A stretch of DNA of 64,000 bases from Clostridium sp. AF27-2AA (GTDB taxonomy: Bacteria; Bacillota; Clostridia; Lachnospirales; Lachnospiraceae): NCBI RefSeq assembly GCF_003478505.1, contig NZ_QUFI01000011.1, positions 50,148-114,147 on the forward strand. The letters are read 5' to 3'. The notes under the pieces were generated by a model that was not told the DNA's origin, did no database searches, and saw only the letters and a program-made list of their open reading frames with translations. Numbering within the stretch: position 1 is the stretch's first letter; every line of letters starts with the position of its first letter. Position numbers and translations under genes: made by a program. This document shows, piece after piece, positions 33,478 to 41,805 of this stretch.

Positions 33478-34905
33478 TTATTTTTCTGCCTGCTCACGCT
33501 TTGCGATCTGAGGAAGGATCAGACCCAGAGCCGTCAGGATTACCGGGGTGATGACATTCAACGCAAAGGTAAACGGATTCTTATCATACATACCAAGGAG
33601 ACAGCTGGCCGCAGTTACAAAGAAGCACCAGCCGCCAAAGAACTTGGCTACTGCCTGGTTCTTTACGAAACGATACTCCGCTGGAATGCGGTCGATCGCT
33701 CCCCGCAGGGCAATGTAGGCCACAAACACCCAAAGATAACGCATCGGCATACAGACAGAGTTTAGCTTGGTCAGCTGGCGAAGCACCGCTGCAGCACCCG
33801 GAACAAAGGACTGTACCAGGATAATGGCACCGGAAAGGACAACTACCATCTTGATACCATTGCTGTGAACACCATACTGATTGGTTTTCTTCAGTGCGGA
33901 TGGGATAAACTGCTGGGTATTCTCGTTCTCAAGAAGCATACGGAGCGGTGCGTCGATGCTTAATACGAGAACAGCAAACTGGCTGACCACATTGCACAGT
34001 GCGTAAATGATCAGGAATGTATCCCCGACATGATAATACTGTCCAAGCTTCTGGAAGGCCCAGTAGGAACCGTTTGCTGCATAGTTGTTGAAGCTTTCCT
34101 CGCTGGCATTGATGACAGCAGGATCAAACATGCGGGACATCGCAAGGGTGCCGAGGATCGCGCAGATGACAACCATTCCGGCCAGGGCGATCATGCCCTT
34201 CGGGAAGCCCTTGCTCGGATTCTCAACCTTGTTTACATACGGTGAGATCTTTTCACATCCACCCACGGCAAATACTAGGATAGAGATAGATGTCACATAT
34301 CCTAAATTAAACTGCGGGATAAGTCCTTTCATGGAAAAGTCCGCATGTGTATACTCCGCAGCCGGGTTGATAGCCGGAGCTGCCAGCATCATGAAGATAT
34401 AGAGCAGGGACATGACAAAGGTCGTGGTACCTGCCAGGGTAAGCATTTTCTTAAGCGGATTTAAACCTCTGCTGGCTACATAGCAGCCGATGAGGAATAC
34501 CACGAGGGTTGCGATCTGTACCATATGCGTCGGCAGGGTATCGTATGTCTTGGCATTGCGGAACACCGCCCAGCTTAACGCCTTTAAACCGCCGCTGGAT
34601 TTACTTGCAATGTAGGTGATGTGGCATGCCCAGTAGGTCCAGCCTGCATAGTAGGCAAGCTTTGCATTTGTAGTCTCATGGAGCCAGCCGCTGACACCGC
34701 CTCCGGTCTTCTTAAAGGCAGATCCAAGTTCTCCCACCATAAGGGCATACGGAATAAAATACAGTGCAAACATCAAAAGCCAGCTGAAAATAACCTGGAC
34801 ACCGTTGAAATAAACAAATCCGTTTACGATGTTCCCAAAACCCCATACAGTCGAGAATGCCATAAGAGCAAGCGTACCCCATGTAATCTTGTTTTTGTCT
34901 GACAT
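33478..34905 (-). CDS. APC-superfamily amino acid permease
   Basis: 475 residues from the ATG at 34903-34905 with AAAAGGAG upstream. Twelve or so membrane helices; the first helix ITWGTLALMAFSTVWGFGNIV has the unwound glycine segment of APC transporters, and helix 6 carries SILVFAVGGCEKISPYV, with the YjeM-like VNKVENPSKGFPKG loop. It probably imports or exchanges an amino acid or peptide-derived amine at the cytoplasmic membrane. A GntR regulator follows on the same strand. Confidence 0.8.
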   Translation of the reverse strand: MSDKNKITWGTLALMAFSTVWGFGNIVNGFVYFNGVQVIFSWLLMFALYFIPYALMVGELGSAFKKTGGGVSGWLHETTNAKLAYYAGWTYWACHITYIASKSSGGLKALSWAVFRNAKTYDTLPTHMVQIATLVVFLIGCYVASRGLNPLKKMLTLAGTTTFVMSLLYIFMMLAAPAINPAAEYTHADFSMKGLIPQFNLGYVTSISILVFAVGGCEKISPYVNKVENPSKGFPKGMIALAGMVVICAILGTLAMSRMFDPAVINASEESFNNYAANGSYWAFQKLGQYYHVGDTFLIIYALCNVVSQFAVLVLSIDAPLRMLLENENTQQFIPSALKKTNQYGVHSNGIKMVVVLSGAIILVQSFVPGAAAVLRQLTKLNSVCMPMRYLWVFVAYIALRGAIDRIPAEYRFVKNQAVAKFFGGWCFFVTAASCLLGMYDKNPFTFALNVITPVILTALGLILPQIAKREQAEK

Positions 34906-34970
34906 GATTCTTCTCCTTTTCATATTTATTCGATTTATTTTATCGTTTTATTTCGGAATTGTAAATAGTT

Positions 34971-34991
34971 AATTGTCGATTGTTGACAATT
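34971..34991. promoter_or_regulatory. Candidate operator upstream of the APC permease
   Basis: Inverted repeat AATTGTC / GACAATT with a seven-base spacer, 66 bases before the permease start. FCD-type GntR sites often have TTGT...ACAA half-sites, so this may bind the GntR protein encoded at 32642. It is a single weak site. Confidence 0.4.
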
Positions 34992-35049
34992 TATGTGGGA
35001 CAATGAAACGTTATCTGTCTTATAAGGATCATATTTTTAGTTTTTACAC

Positions 35050-35090
35050 CAAAAAAGAGCCTGACCATTTCTCCCCTGGGCCAGGCTCTT
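35050..35090 (-). terminator. Terminator of the fructose PTS operon
   Basis: Stem AAGAGCCTG / CAGGCTCTT with extra GC pairs inside, and a U-run (TTTTTTGG) on the minus strand. It lies about 70 bases after the fruA stop. Confidence 0.75.
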
Positions 35091-35162
35091 CTCTTTCTTT
35101 TGTTCTGTTTTTTTATCTGTAAATACTCCCTATATTTCCAGACCAGGAGGCTTCCTGCTCTC

Positions 35163-37085
35163 CTATGACGCCGCGTCCTTCTTTAAAAATCCCAGGATCA
35201 CACAGCCCACTGCGGAACCGACAGCCACCGCCGCCAGATACATAAGCGGATTGCCGATTGTCGGCAGGACAAATATGCCGCCGTGCGGTGCCCTGAGCGT
35301 GCATCCGAATGCCATGGACAGACCTCCTGCCATTGCTGCTCCGATCGCACAGGACGGAATCACACGAAGCGGATCCTGAGCTGCGAACGGAATGGCACCC
35401 TCTGTAATGAAGGAAAGTCCCATCACGTAGTTTACAATGCCGGACTGGCGTTCTTTCTCGGTAAATTTCTTCTTGAAGAAGGTGGTGCACAGGGCAATGG
35501 CGATCGGAGGAACCATACCGCCTGCCATAACAGAGGCCATCACCTCAAAGTTGCCCTCTGCCAGCTGTGCCGTTCCAAATACATAGGCTGCCTTGTTGAA
35601 CGGACCGCCCATATCGATGGACATCATGCCGCCGAGCAGCATTCCGAGCAGAATACGGCTGGTACTACCCATTCCGTTTAAGAAGGCAGTAAGCGCATCA
35701 TTGATCATGCCCATATATGGGTTGATAAAGGTGGTCACCACTGCTGCCAGGAAAATACCGATAACCGGATACAGAAGGACCGGCTTAATGCCCTCTAAGG
35801 ATTTCGGCAGCTTCGAGAACAGCTTTCTTAAACCGAGCACCAGATAACCGCCTGCAAAGCCTGCAAACAATGCTCCTAAAAATCCGGCGTTCACATCGCC
35901 GCCTGCCGGGTTTGCGAATGTGCATCCCATCTTCGCGATCAGGCCAGACACCAGGCCGACTGCAAGGCCAGGACGGTCTGCGATGCTCATGGCAATGAAG
36001 CCTGCAAGAATCGGAAGCATCATACCGAAGGCCTGCTCACCGATGGTCTTTAAGTATGCTGCAAGCGGTGTATTCTTACCAAAGTTGGAAGGATCAATCG
36101 AATAATCATCAAGCAGGAAGGCCAGCGCGATCAGGATTCCGCCGCCGATCACGAACGGAAGCATATGAGATACGCCATTCATCAGGTGCTTATAAATCGT
36201 ACGTCCGATGCTGTCCTTTCCCTCATCAGAAGTGCTGCTTTCGCTGCCATCCTCCTGATGGTGGTAAACCGGAACACTTCCGCTTACCGCGCGGTTGATC
36301 AGCTCCTCTGCCTTATGAATGCCATCTGCGACCGGGACCTGGATCACAGGTTTTCCGTTGAAACGCGCCATGCCGACATTCTTGTCCGCGGCCACGATGA
36401 TAGCCTCAGCAGAGTCGATCTCGGCCTTTGTCAGCACGTTCTGGGCACCACCGGATCCGTCAGTCTCCACCTTAATGGAAACTCCAAGCTTCTTTGCCAT
36501 ATTTTCCAGGCTCTCTGCAGCCATATAGGTGTGGGCAATGCCGGTCGGACAGGCGGTAACTGCCAGAACACGATAACCTGCAGCTTTCTTTTTTTCTTCG
36601 TTTTCTTTCTTTTCCTCTGCACCAAATTTAGCGGTCTCCGCATCATCAATCACCTTTAAAAAGGCCTCCTTGGATTCCGCCTTTAACAGTCCTTCCATGA
36701 AGTCCGGATTCATCAGCAGTGTGGAAAGTCTGGAAAGTGCTTCCAAATGCACATCCGCGCCCTCCGCCGGTGCCGCGATCATAAACAGGATATTTGCCAA
36801 AGAACCGTCAAACGCCTCATAATCAACACCTGCCGGCACCACCATAGCTGCCAGTCCAGGCTCCTTTACTGCCTCCACCTTGGCATGCGGAATTGCAATG
36901 CCGCCGCCAATGCCGGTACTGCCAAGTGCTTCTCTTGCAAGGATTCCTTCCTTATATCCGGCCTTGTCCTTCAGCCGTCCTCCGGCCGCCATGAGATCTA
37001 CCAGCTTGTCAATCGCTTCTTCTTTTGTGGATACAGATACATTCAGTCCAATACTTTCCTGCTTCAGCAATTCTGTAATTCGCAT
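35163..37085 (-). CDS. fruA: PTS fructose-specific enzyme IIABC
   Basis: 640 residues. Domain order A-B-C: EIIA (1-145) with the phosphorylated His in GGGIAIPHAKVEAV; EIIB (about 170-270) with the phosphocysteine in VTACPTGIAHTYMAAE; EIIC (about 300-635) with 8-10 membrane helices, including MLPFVIGGGILIALAFLLDD and GAIPFAAQDPLRVIP. It imports fructose and phosphorylates it to fructose-1-phosphate. The gene follows fruK by 12 bases, so both are co-transcribed, and the RpiR regulator upstream is the likely controller. Confidence 0.93.
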   Translation of the reverse strand: MRITELLKQESIGLNVSVSTKEEAIDKLVDLMAAGGRLKDKAGYKEGILAREALGSTGIGGGIAIPHAKVEAVKEPGLAAMVVPAGVDYEAFDGSLANILFMIAAPAEGADVHLEALSRLSTLLMNPDFMEGLLKAESKEAFLKVIDDAETAKFGAEEKKENEEKKKAAGYRVLAVTACPTGIAHTYMAAESLENMAKKLGVSIKVETDGSGGAQNVLTKAEIDSAEAIIVAADKNVGMARFNGKPVIQVPVADGIHKAEELINRAVSGSVPVYHHQEDGSESSTSDEGKDSIGRTIYKHLMNGVSHMLPFVIGGGILIALAFLLDDYSIDPSNFGKNTPLAAYLKTIGEQAFGMMLPILAGFIAMSIADRPGLAVGLVSGLIAKMGCTFANPAGGDVNAGFLGALFAGFAGGYLVLGLRKLFSKLPKSLEGIKPVLLYPVIGIFLAAVVTTFINPYMGMINDALTAFLNGMGSTSRILLGMLLGGMMSIDMGGPFNKAAYVFGTAQLAEGNFEVMASVMAGGMVPPIAIALCTTFFKKKFTEKERQSGIVNYVMGLSFITEGAIPFAAQDPLRVIPSCAIGAAMAGGLSMAFGCTLRAPHGGIFVLPTIGNPLMYLAAVAVGSAVGCVILGFLKKDAAS

Positions 37086-37097
37086 CTTTTTCTCCCC

Positions 37098-38009
37098 CTA
37101 TTTTTTATTCAGCTGCGTGAACAGTTCCATGATTTTTTCCCGGCTGCCGATTCCATGCGAAAAGGCAGTCGCTCCTCCGCTGGCCGTGCCAAACTTTAAG
37201 GCATAACCATAATCTCCTGTTTTCAGGTATCCTGCCAGAAAACCGGCTACCATGGAATCCCCTGCTCCTACGGAATTTACTACAGTTCCGCGGCAGACAC
37301 CCTCTCTGTAAACAGCTCCGTCTTCTGTCAGGAGCACTGCCCCGTCCCCGGCCATAGACACCAGAACATTGCGGGCGCCTAATGCCTGCAGCTCTTTTGC
37401 ACCTTCCAGGACTTCTTCTTTTGTGGAAAGTGTTCTGCCAAGCATTGCCTCCAGCTCATGGTTATTCGGCTTGATCATAAACGGATGAAGCGGAAGCACC
37501 TCCATCAGAAGCGCTTTCTCCGCATCCACCACGATCTGAATGCCGCGGCCCTGAAGACGTTCCATGATCTCCTTGTAAATGCTGCTGCGGATACTGGACG
37601 GGATGCTTCCGGAAAGCACCAGAATATCTCCGGCTTTCAGCTCGTTCAGCTGTTCGAACAAAAGCTCCACATTCGTTCCGGTGATGTCCGGCCCCATGCC
37701 GTTGATCTCGGTCTCCTCATCTGATTTCATCTTCACATTGATGCGTGACAGACCTTCCTTTACGCGGATAAAGTCAGAATGAAAACCGGCTTTCTGACAT
37801 CGCCTCACAATCTCCTCTCCGGTAAATCCGGCTACAAACCCAAGAGCTGTACTCTCATAGCCCAGGTTTGCAAGCAGCGCTGAAACATTAATGCCCTTCC
37901 CTCCGCAGACCATGGTTTCTTCCTTTGTCCGGTTGATCTGGCCCGGTGCAAAATGATCCACAGCGATCACATAGTCCAGAGCCGGATTAAAGGTTACCGT
38001 GTAAATCAT
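37098..38009 (-). CDS. fruK: 1-phosphofructokinase
   Basis: 303 residues, first gene of the fructose operon, AAGGAGAGATG before the ATG. The ribokinase/PfkB fold is clear: MVCGGKGINVSALLANLG near residue 35 and the C-terminal NSVGAGDSMVAGFLAGYL with the catalytic Asp. It phosphorylates fructose-1-phosphate to fructose-1,6-bisphosphate. LacC (tagatose-6-phosphate kinase) belongs to the same family, but the adjacent fructose EIIABC makes FruK the better call. Confidence 0.93.
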   Translation of the reverse strand: MIYTVTFNPALDYVIAVDHFAPGQINRTKEETMVCGGKGINVSALLANLGYESTALGFVAGFTGEEIVRRCQKAGFHSDFIRVKEGLSRINVKMKSDEETEINGMGPDITGTNVELLFEQLNELKAGDILVLSGSIPSSIRSSIYKEIMERLQGRGIQIVVDAEKALLMEVLPLHPFMIKPNNHELEAMLGRTLSTKEEVLEGAKELQALGARNVLVSMAGDGAVLLTEDGAVYREGVCRGTVVNSVGAGDSMVAGFLAGYLKTGDYGYALKFGTASGGATAFSHGIGSREKIMELFTQLNKK

Positions 38010-38029
38010 ATGTCATCTCTCCTTAGTTT

Positions 38030-38048
38030 TAAGAAAATATATTTCTTA
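38030..38048. promoter_or_regulatory. Candidate operator before fruK
   Basis: Inverted repeat TAAGAAA / TTTCTTA with five bases between, 20 bases upstream of the fruK start. The half-site TTTCTTATC also occurs at about 39095, just upstream of the RpiR gene, suggesting that the RpiR protein controls both. A second imperfect dyad, GTGAAACTCATTTTCAC, lies at about 38100. Confidence 0.5.
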
Positions 38049-38134
38049 TCGTTGAATCAATCATAATATGATTTTTAATTTTCGTCAATAGTGTTTTTCG
38101 TGAAACTCATTTTCACGCCAATTTTCAGCATTTA

Positions 38135-38182
38135 ACACAAAAAGATGGTCTCCATATACAGGAATACCATCTTTCTTTTGTG
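38135..38182 (-). terminator. Terminator of the RpiR gene
   Basis: Hairpin AAGATGGT / ACCATCTT extended by ACACAAAA / CTTTTGTGT flanks; strong stem, A/T-rich on both sides. Lies 20 bases after the regulator stop. Confidence 0.65.
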
Positions 38183-38195
38183 TAATATATCTATG

Positions 38196-39068
38196 CTATT
38201 CTTTCCGTTTTTCCATCTGTTTATCCGCAGAAATTGCTTTTTCATGCCGGCGCACATGACCGGCTGCCGTCGGCATGCCTGCCATCAGGAGAAGATACAG
38301 AATTTCCATGACTGCCGTAGCCGCAACACGGGAAAACCAGAACTCCTCGGTAAAGAGCTTTTCCCGGGTGGCCGTGATGATGCGGTAGTCTGCCATCTGT
38401 GCCAGCGGAGACTCCGGGTTGTTGGTGATCAGAATGACCGCAGCACCATTTTCTTTCGCGCCTTGCGCAAGAATCTGCAGACGGTTGGAGGTACCAGAGT
38501 TGGAAATGATAAGCACCACATCCTCCGGCCCCAGATTAAACGCATAAGCCGTCTGTGCTTCCCAGATTGTTTCTGCCACTGCCGTAATTCCAAGCTGACT
38601 GAATTTGAACGCTCCGTCCAGCGCCACCGGGAGCGTGTTACCCACCGCTGCCAGCTGTACAAGCCGTGCATGCTCCAGCTTTTGTAAAATTGCTTCCAGA
38701 TTGTCTGTGTCCATCATCCGGACTGTTTCGGTCAGTTCCGCCACCTTATTCGCCAGAATGTTCTTTAACGACTGGTCCAGATCATGACGGTCAATCTCAT
38801 TGGTGACCTCCTGTTCCCGGTGTGCCTCCTCCAGAAGTTCCCGGGTCAGAGCCAGTTTTAGATCCTGGAATCCCTTAAACCCACAGCGGCGGCAGAACCG
38901 GGACACCGTAGCGTCGCTGGTCTGGCTGGCCCTGGCCAGCTCTCCCACCGTCATTCCGGCTGCCTCTGCCTTATGCTCGATCAGAAAATCTGCAATCTTC
39001 TTCTCTGCCTCAAAAAAGCTGTCATAAGCCGAACAGATCACAGAGGTTGCATTTCGTGCTTCATTCAT
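38196..39068 (-). CDS. RpiR/MurR-family regulator with SIS domain
   Basis: 290 residues from the ATG at 39066-39068, chosen because GGAAGTGGATGG precedes it while the upstream ATG at 39089 has no ribosome site. HTH_6 domain: KKIADFLIEHKAEAAGMTVG, then SQTSDATVSRFCRRCGFKGF. The SIS domain (about 120-270) includes AAVGNTLPVALD and VVLIISNSGTSNRL, which bind a phosphosugar. It lies upstream of fruK-fruA on the same strand and probably represses or activates them in response to a fructose phosphate. Confidence 0.87.
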   Translation of the reverse strand: MNEARNATSVICSAYDSFFEAEKKIADFLIEHKAEAAGMTVGELARASQTSDATVSRFCRRCGFKGFQDLKLALTRELLEEAHREQEVTNEIDRHDLDQSLKNILANKVAELTETVRMMDTDNLEAILQKLEHARLVQLAAVGNTLPVALDGAFKFSQLGITAVAETIWEAQTAYAFNLGPEDVVLIISNSGTSNRLQILAQGAKENGAAVILITNNPESPLAQMADYRIITATREKLFTEEFWFSRVAATAVMEILYLLLMAGMPTAAGHVRRHEKAISADKQMEKRKE

Positions 39069-39155
39069 TCCATCCACTTCCAATTTCATGTAAATTTGTT
39101 TCTTATCTAATACTATAACACAGGCCGTAGAAAAAAGGAACGAAAAATAACGCAG

Positions 39156-39180
39156 AAAACCTGCCGAAAAAATCGGCAGG
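39156..39180 (-). terminator. Terminator of the dehydrogenase at 39217
   Basis: Stem CCTGCCG / CGGCAGG with a seven-base A/T loop and GTTTTCTG on the minus-strand 3' side. Confidence 0.75.
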
Positions 39181-39216
39181 CTTTCTTAAGAAGGGATATG
39201 AACACGAAGACTCGAA

Positions 39217-40389
39217 TTATTTGATCTTATCGATGGTCTCTAACAGGTAATCGGTAAACTCTGCTGCGCTTGCGCCATCCACATCGGTGGTAACCACCTT
39301 CTTACGCTCGGTAATGGTGCAGATATCCAGAGCCTTGTCCAGGACTGCCTTGCGGTCAGCATAACCGATGTGAGCCATCAGCATGCCAGCTGCACGGATC
39401 AGGGAACACGGATCTGCGTAATCGCCTCTGCCATGGTTAATCAGGAACGGAGCAGTTCCATGGATTGCCTCAAACATCGCATACTTGTTGCCCAGGTTGG
39501 AGGAAGAAGCGGTTCCCAGACCTCCCTGATGCTCTGCAGCTACATCGGTTACGATATCGCCATACAGGTTCGGCAGAACCACAACCTCGATGCCCTTGTT
39601 GAACTCCGGATCCAGCATCTTTGCACACATTGCATCAACCAGACGCTCCTGGATCTCGATTTCCGGATATTCCTCACCAACCTTGCGGACAGCCTTGATA
39701 AAGTTACCGTCAGCCAGCTTCACAATATTTGCCTTGGTTACGATAGTCACATTCTTTTTGCCGTTCTTTCTTGCGAACTCGAAAGCCGCTCTTGCAATGC
39801 GCTCGCTTCCCTGCTTGGTCTGTACCTTGAAGTCGACCGCCAGGTCATCATTTACCTGAATTCCCTTGTTGCCCCAGATGTACTCACCCTCGATGTTCTC
39901 ACGGAAGAAAGTCCAGTCAATGTTCTTGTCCGGAATCTTGATCGGGCGGACTGCTGCGAACAGTTCAAGTCCACGGCGCAGCAAGCTGTTTGCGGATACC
40001 AGGTTCGGCCACGGCTCGCCGGCACGCGGGGTAACCATCGGCCCCTTGATGAGGACATTGCATTTCTTGATCTCTTCAAATACCTCGTCCGGAAGGCTCT
40101 GCAGCTTTGCGGCACGATTCTCAATGGTCATGCCCTCAATCTCACGGATCTCGATGCGTCCTCCTGCGATTTCCGGTGCCAGCAGATCATTCAGAACACG
40201 CAGTGCCTGTTTCATGATGATCGGGCCAATGCCGTCGCCTGGAAGCACGCCGATGACGATCTTCTCCAGCTTGTCAAAATCGGTTACTTCGTTGTCTGCC
40301 TTCATGCGCTCGATGCGCTCAAACTCGGACTGGATCAGCTCGCCGAACTTTTCCTGTGCAGCCTTTACATTCTCTACATTCTTCTCCAT
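39217..40389 (-). CDS. NAD-type isocitrate/isopropylmalate dehydrogenase family
   Basis: 390 residues with GGAGGGAAAA before the ATG. Motifs of the beta-decarboxylating dehydrogenases: LPGDGIGPIIM, NSLLRRGLELFAAVRPI, FFRENIEGEYIWG, VTKANIVKL, LPNLYGDIVTDVAAEHQGG and FEAIHGTAPF. These differ from the NADP enzyme at 7920. Isocitrate, isopropylmalate and homoisocitrate members are hard to separate; a 40-residue N-terminal extension before KIVIGVLPGDG is unusual. A LysR gene diverges at 40593. No leuCD genes are near, favouring an isocitrate or hydroxyacid role. Confidence 0.83.
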   Translation of the reverse strand: MEKNVENVKAAQEKFGELIQSEFERIERMKADNEVTDFDKLEKIVIGVLPGDGIGPIIMKQALRVLNDLLAPEIAGGRIEIREIEGMTIENRAAKLQSLPDEVFEEIKKCNVLIKGPMVTPRAGEPWPNLVSANSLLRRGLELFAAVRPIKIPDKNIDWTFFRENIEGEYIWGNKGIQVNDDLAVDFKVQTKQGSERIARAAFEFARKNGKKNVTIVTKANIVKLADGNFIKAVRKVGEEYPEIEIQERLVDAMCAKMLDPEFNKGIEVVVLPNLYGDIVTDVAAEHQGGLGTASSSNLGNKYAMFEAIHGTAPFLINHGRGDYADPCSLIRAAGMLMAHIGYADRKAVLDKALDICTITERKKVVTTDVDGASAAEFTDYLLETIDKIK

Positions 40390-40592
40390 GATTTTCCCTC
40401 CATGTTGATTTCGTTCTTTGTTATGGCCTTATCTTAACACAGAGATTTTCATAGGTAAAATACATAATTCTGCATATCTCATATAGGATTTTTGCATGAT
40501 GTGTGGTAAACTGAAGTACAGAAAATCACATATTCAGAACTACCAGCTAATGCCAGACACCGCATTCAGATCTGGCACAGAAAGGAATCCGT

Positions 40593-41513
40593 ATGACACA
40601 AAATGAACTTCTTTATATTCTGACCATTGCGGAACACGGTAACATCACCAGGGCGGCCCAGGAACTCTTTATCTCCCAGCCATCCTTAAGTGAATCCTTA
40701 AATAAAGTGGAGCAGGAATTTGGAAGAACCATTTTTGACCGCACCCAGGAAGGCCTGATACCTACTGCATTCGGTCTGCGCTATCTGGAGACTGCCAGAA
40801 ACATCCTGAACCGCTATAAACGCCTGGAGACTGACCTGGATGAATACCGTCAGATGCGCCGCGGAAAGCTTACCTTCGGCATTCCCATGAACCTCGGAAC
40901 TTACCTGCTTCCCAGGGTGCTTCCGGCCTTTCAAGAGCTCTACCCGGACATCTCCGTGCAGTTTAAGGAAAACAACTCCACAGAGCTGGATAAGCTTATG
41001 CTGTCCGGCAAACTGGACTTCTCCGTCATGCACTACGAGACACCCAATAAAGCAATCCACTATGAGCTGCTGGCAGAAGATGTTTTCTATCTGGTTATGC
41101 CGCTGGCCCTGTCACGAAAATATAACTTTCCGGAATACCGCCCACTAAGCATCTATGACTTAAAAGCCCTGGAAATAGAACCATTTCTCATGGTAGCAAA
41201 CCGGCAGAAGCTGCGGCAGGTTGCAGATTCCATTCTGGAACAGCTTTCCATCAAGCCTGACATCCGCTGCACTACCAAAAGCATGGAAACAGCCAAGCGC
41301 CTGGCTGCCGCTGGCATGGGTGTGACCTTTCTCCCGCACAGTTATTTAAATCTCTTTTCCGGTGTGGACAATCTGGCCTGTTACCCCCTTGATCCAGCAT
41401 TGCAGGCCTCGTGGAAACTGGTTATCGGCTATCCGGACGGCCGTCTGCTCTCCCGGTGCTCCAAAGAATTTATCCGGTTTCTCAAACAAAAAATGCAGCC
41501 AGACGAAGCTTAA
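40593..41513 (+). CDS. LysR-type regulator, divergent to the NAD-type dehydrogenase
   Basis: 306 residues, AGAAAGGAAT before the ATG. HTH: GNITRAAQELFISQPSLSES, with QEFGRTIFDRTQEGLIPT. The effector domain has GKLTFGIPMNLGTYLLPR and KLDFSVMHYETP, similar to the LysR at 2233. It reads away from the dehydrogenase gene, and the shared intergenic region has GTAAAATACAT at 40455, a sequence also seen before the RraA operon. Likely target: the dehydrogenase. The last codons lie inside a bidirectional terminator. Confidence 0.85.
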   Translation: MTQNELLYILTIAEHGNITRAAQELFISQPSLSESLNKVEQEFGRTIFDRTQEGLIPTAFGLRYLETARNILNRYKRLETDLDEYRQMRRGKLTFGIPMNLGTYLLPRVLPAFQELYPDISVQFKENNSTELDKLMLSGKLDFSVMHYETPNKAIHYELLAEDVFYLVMPLALSRKYNFPEYRPLSIYDLKALEIEPFLMVANRQKLRQVADSILEQLSIKPDIRCTTKSMETAKRLAAAGMGVTFLPHSYLNLFSGVDNLACYPLDPALQASWKLVIGYPDGRLLSRCSKEFIRFLKQKMQPDEA

Positions 41514-41534
41514 GCTTCTCCGGCTGCATTTTTT
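41488..41534. terminator. Bidirectional terminator overlapping two reading-frame ends
   Basis: Arms AAAAAATGCAGCC and GGCTGCATTTTTT enclose an inner perfect palindrome GAAGCTTAAGCTTC. U-runs exist on both strands. The left arm lies within the LysR coding end, the right arm reaches the stop of the truncated LysR gene at 41533. Confidence 0.85.
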
Positions 41535-41787
41535 ATTTTGCCGCGTCTTGTTTCAGTTCATCATACATTGCAAGGATCTCACCTGCTGCCTGCAGATAAA
41601 CCTCTCCCTCCGGTGTGGGGCGCAGCCCCTCCGGAGTCCGCTTAAAGAGAATAATATCCATATCCTCCTCCACCCGGTGCACGGCGCGGCTTAAGGAAGA
41701 CGGATTCTTCTCTAAAAGTACTGCCGCTTTCTGGATACTCCCGGCCTCTGCAATGTATTTCATATAACGGAGTTCTTTCTCGTTCAT
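41533..41787 (-). CDS. Stand-alone LysR HTH domain (84 residues, no effector domain)
   Basis: Start ATG at 41785-41787 with GGGAGAGC upstream. The protein is just the LysR winged helix and linker: AGSIQKAAVLLEKNPSSLSR, EEDMDIILFKRTPEGLRPTP, then a helix ending DELKQDAAK. It lacks the 200-residue effector domain. The clean stop and ribosome site suggest a real small regulator or a truncated one; a dominant-negative dimer partner of full LysR proteins is possible. It follows the C69 dipeptidase gene by 18 bases. Confidence 0.7.
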   Translation of the reverse strand: MNEKELRYMKYIAEAGSIQKAAVLLEKNPSSLSRAVHRVEEDMDIILFKRTPEGLRPTPEGEVYLQAAGEILAMYDELKQDAAK

Positions 41788-41805
41788 ACTGCTCTCCCAC
41801 ATCCG

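Noticed and set aside
38030..38120. Catabolite-repression (cre) site before fruK
   Set aside because: The dyads do not match the WTGNAANCGNWNNCW consensus closely; left as candidate RpiR sites.
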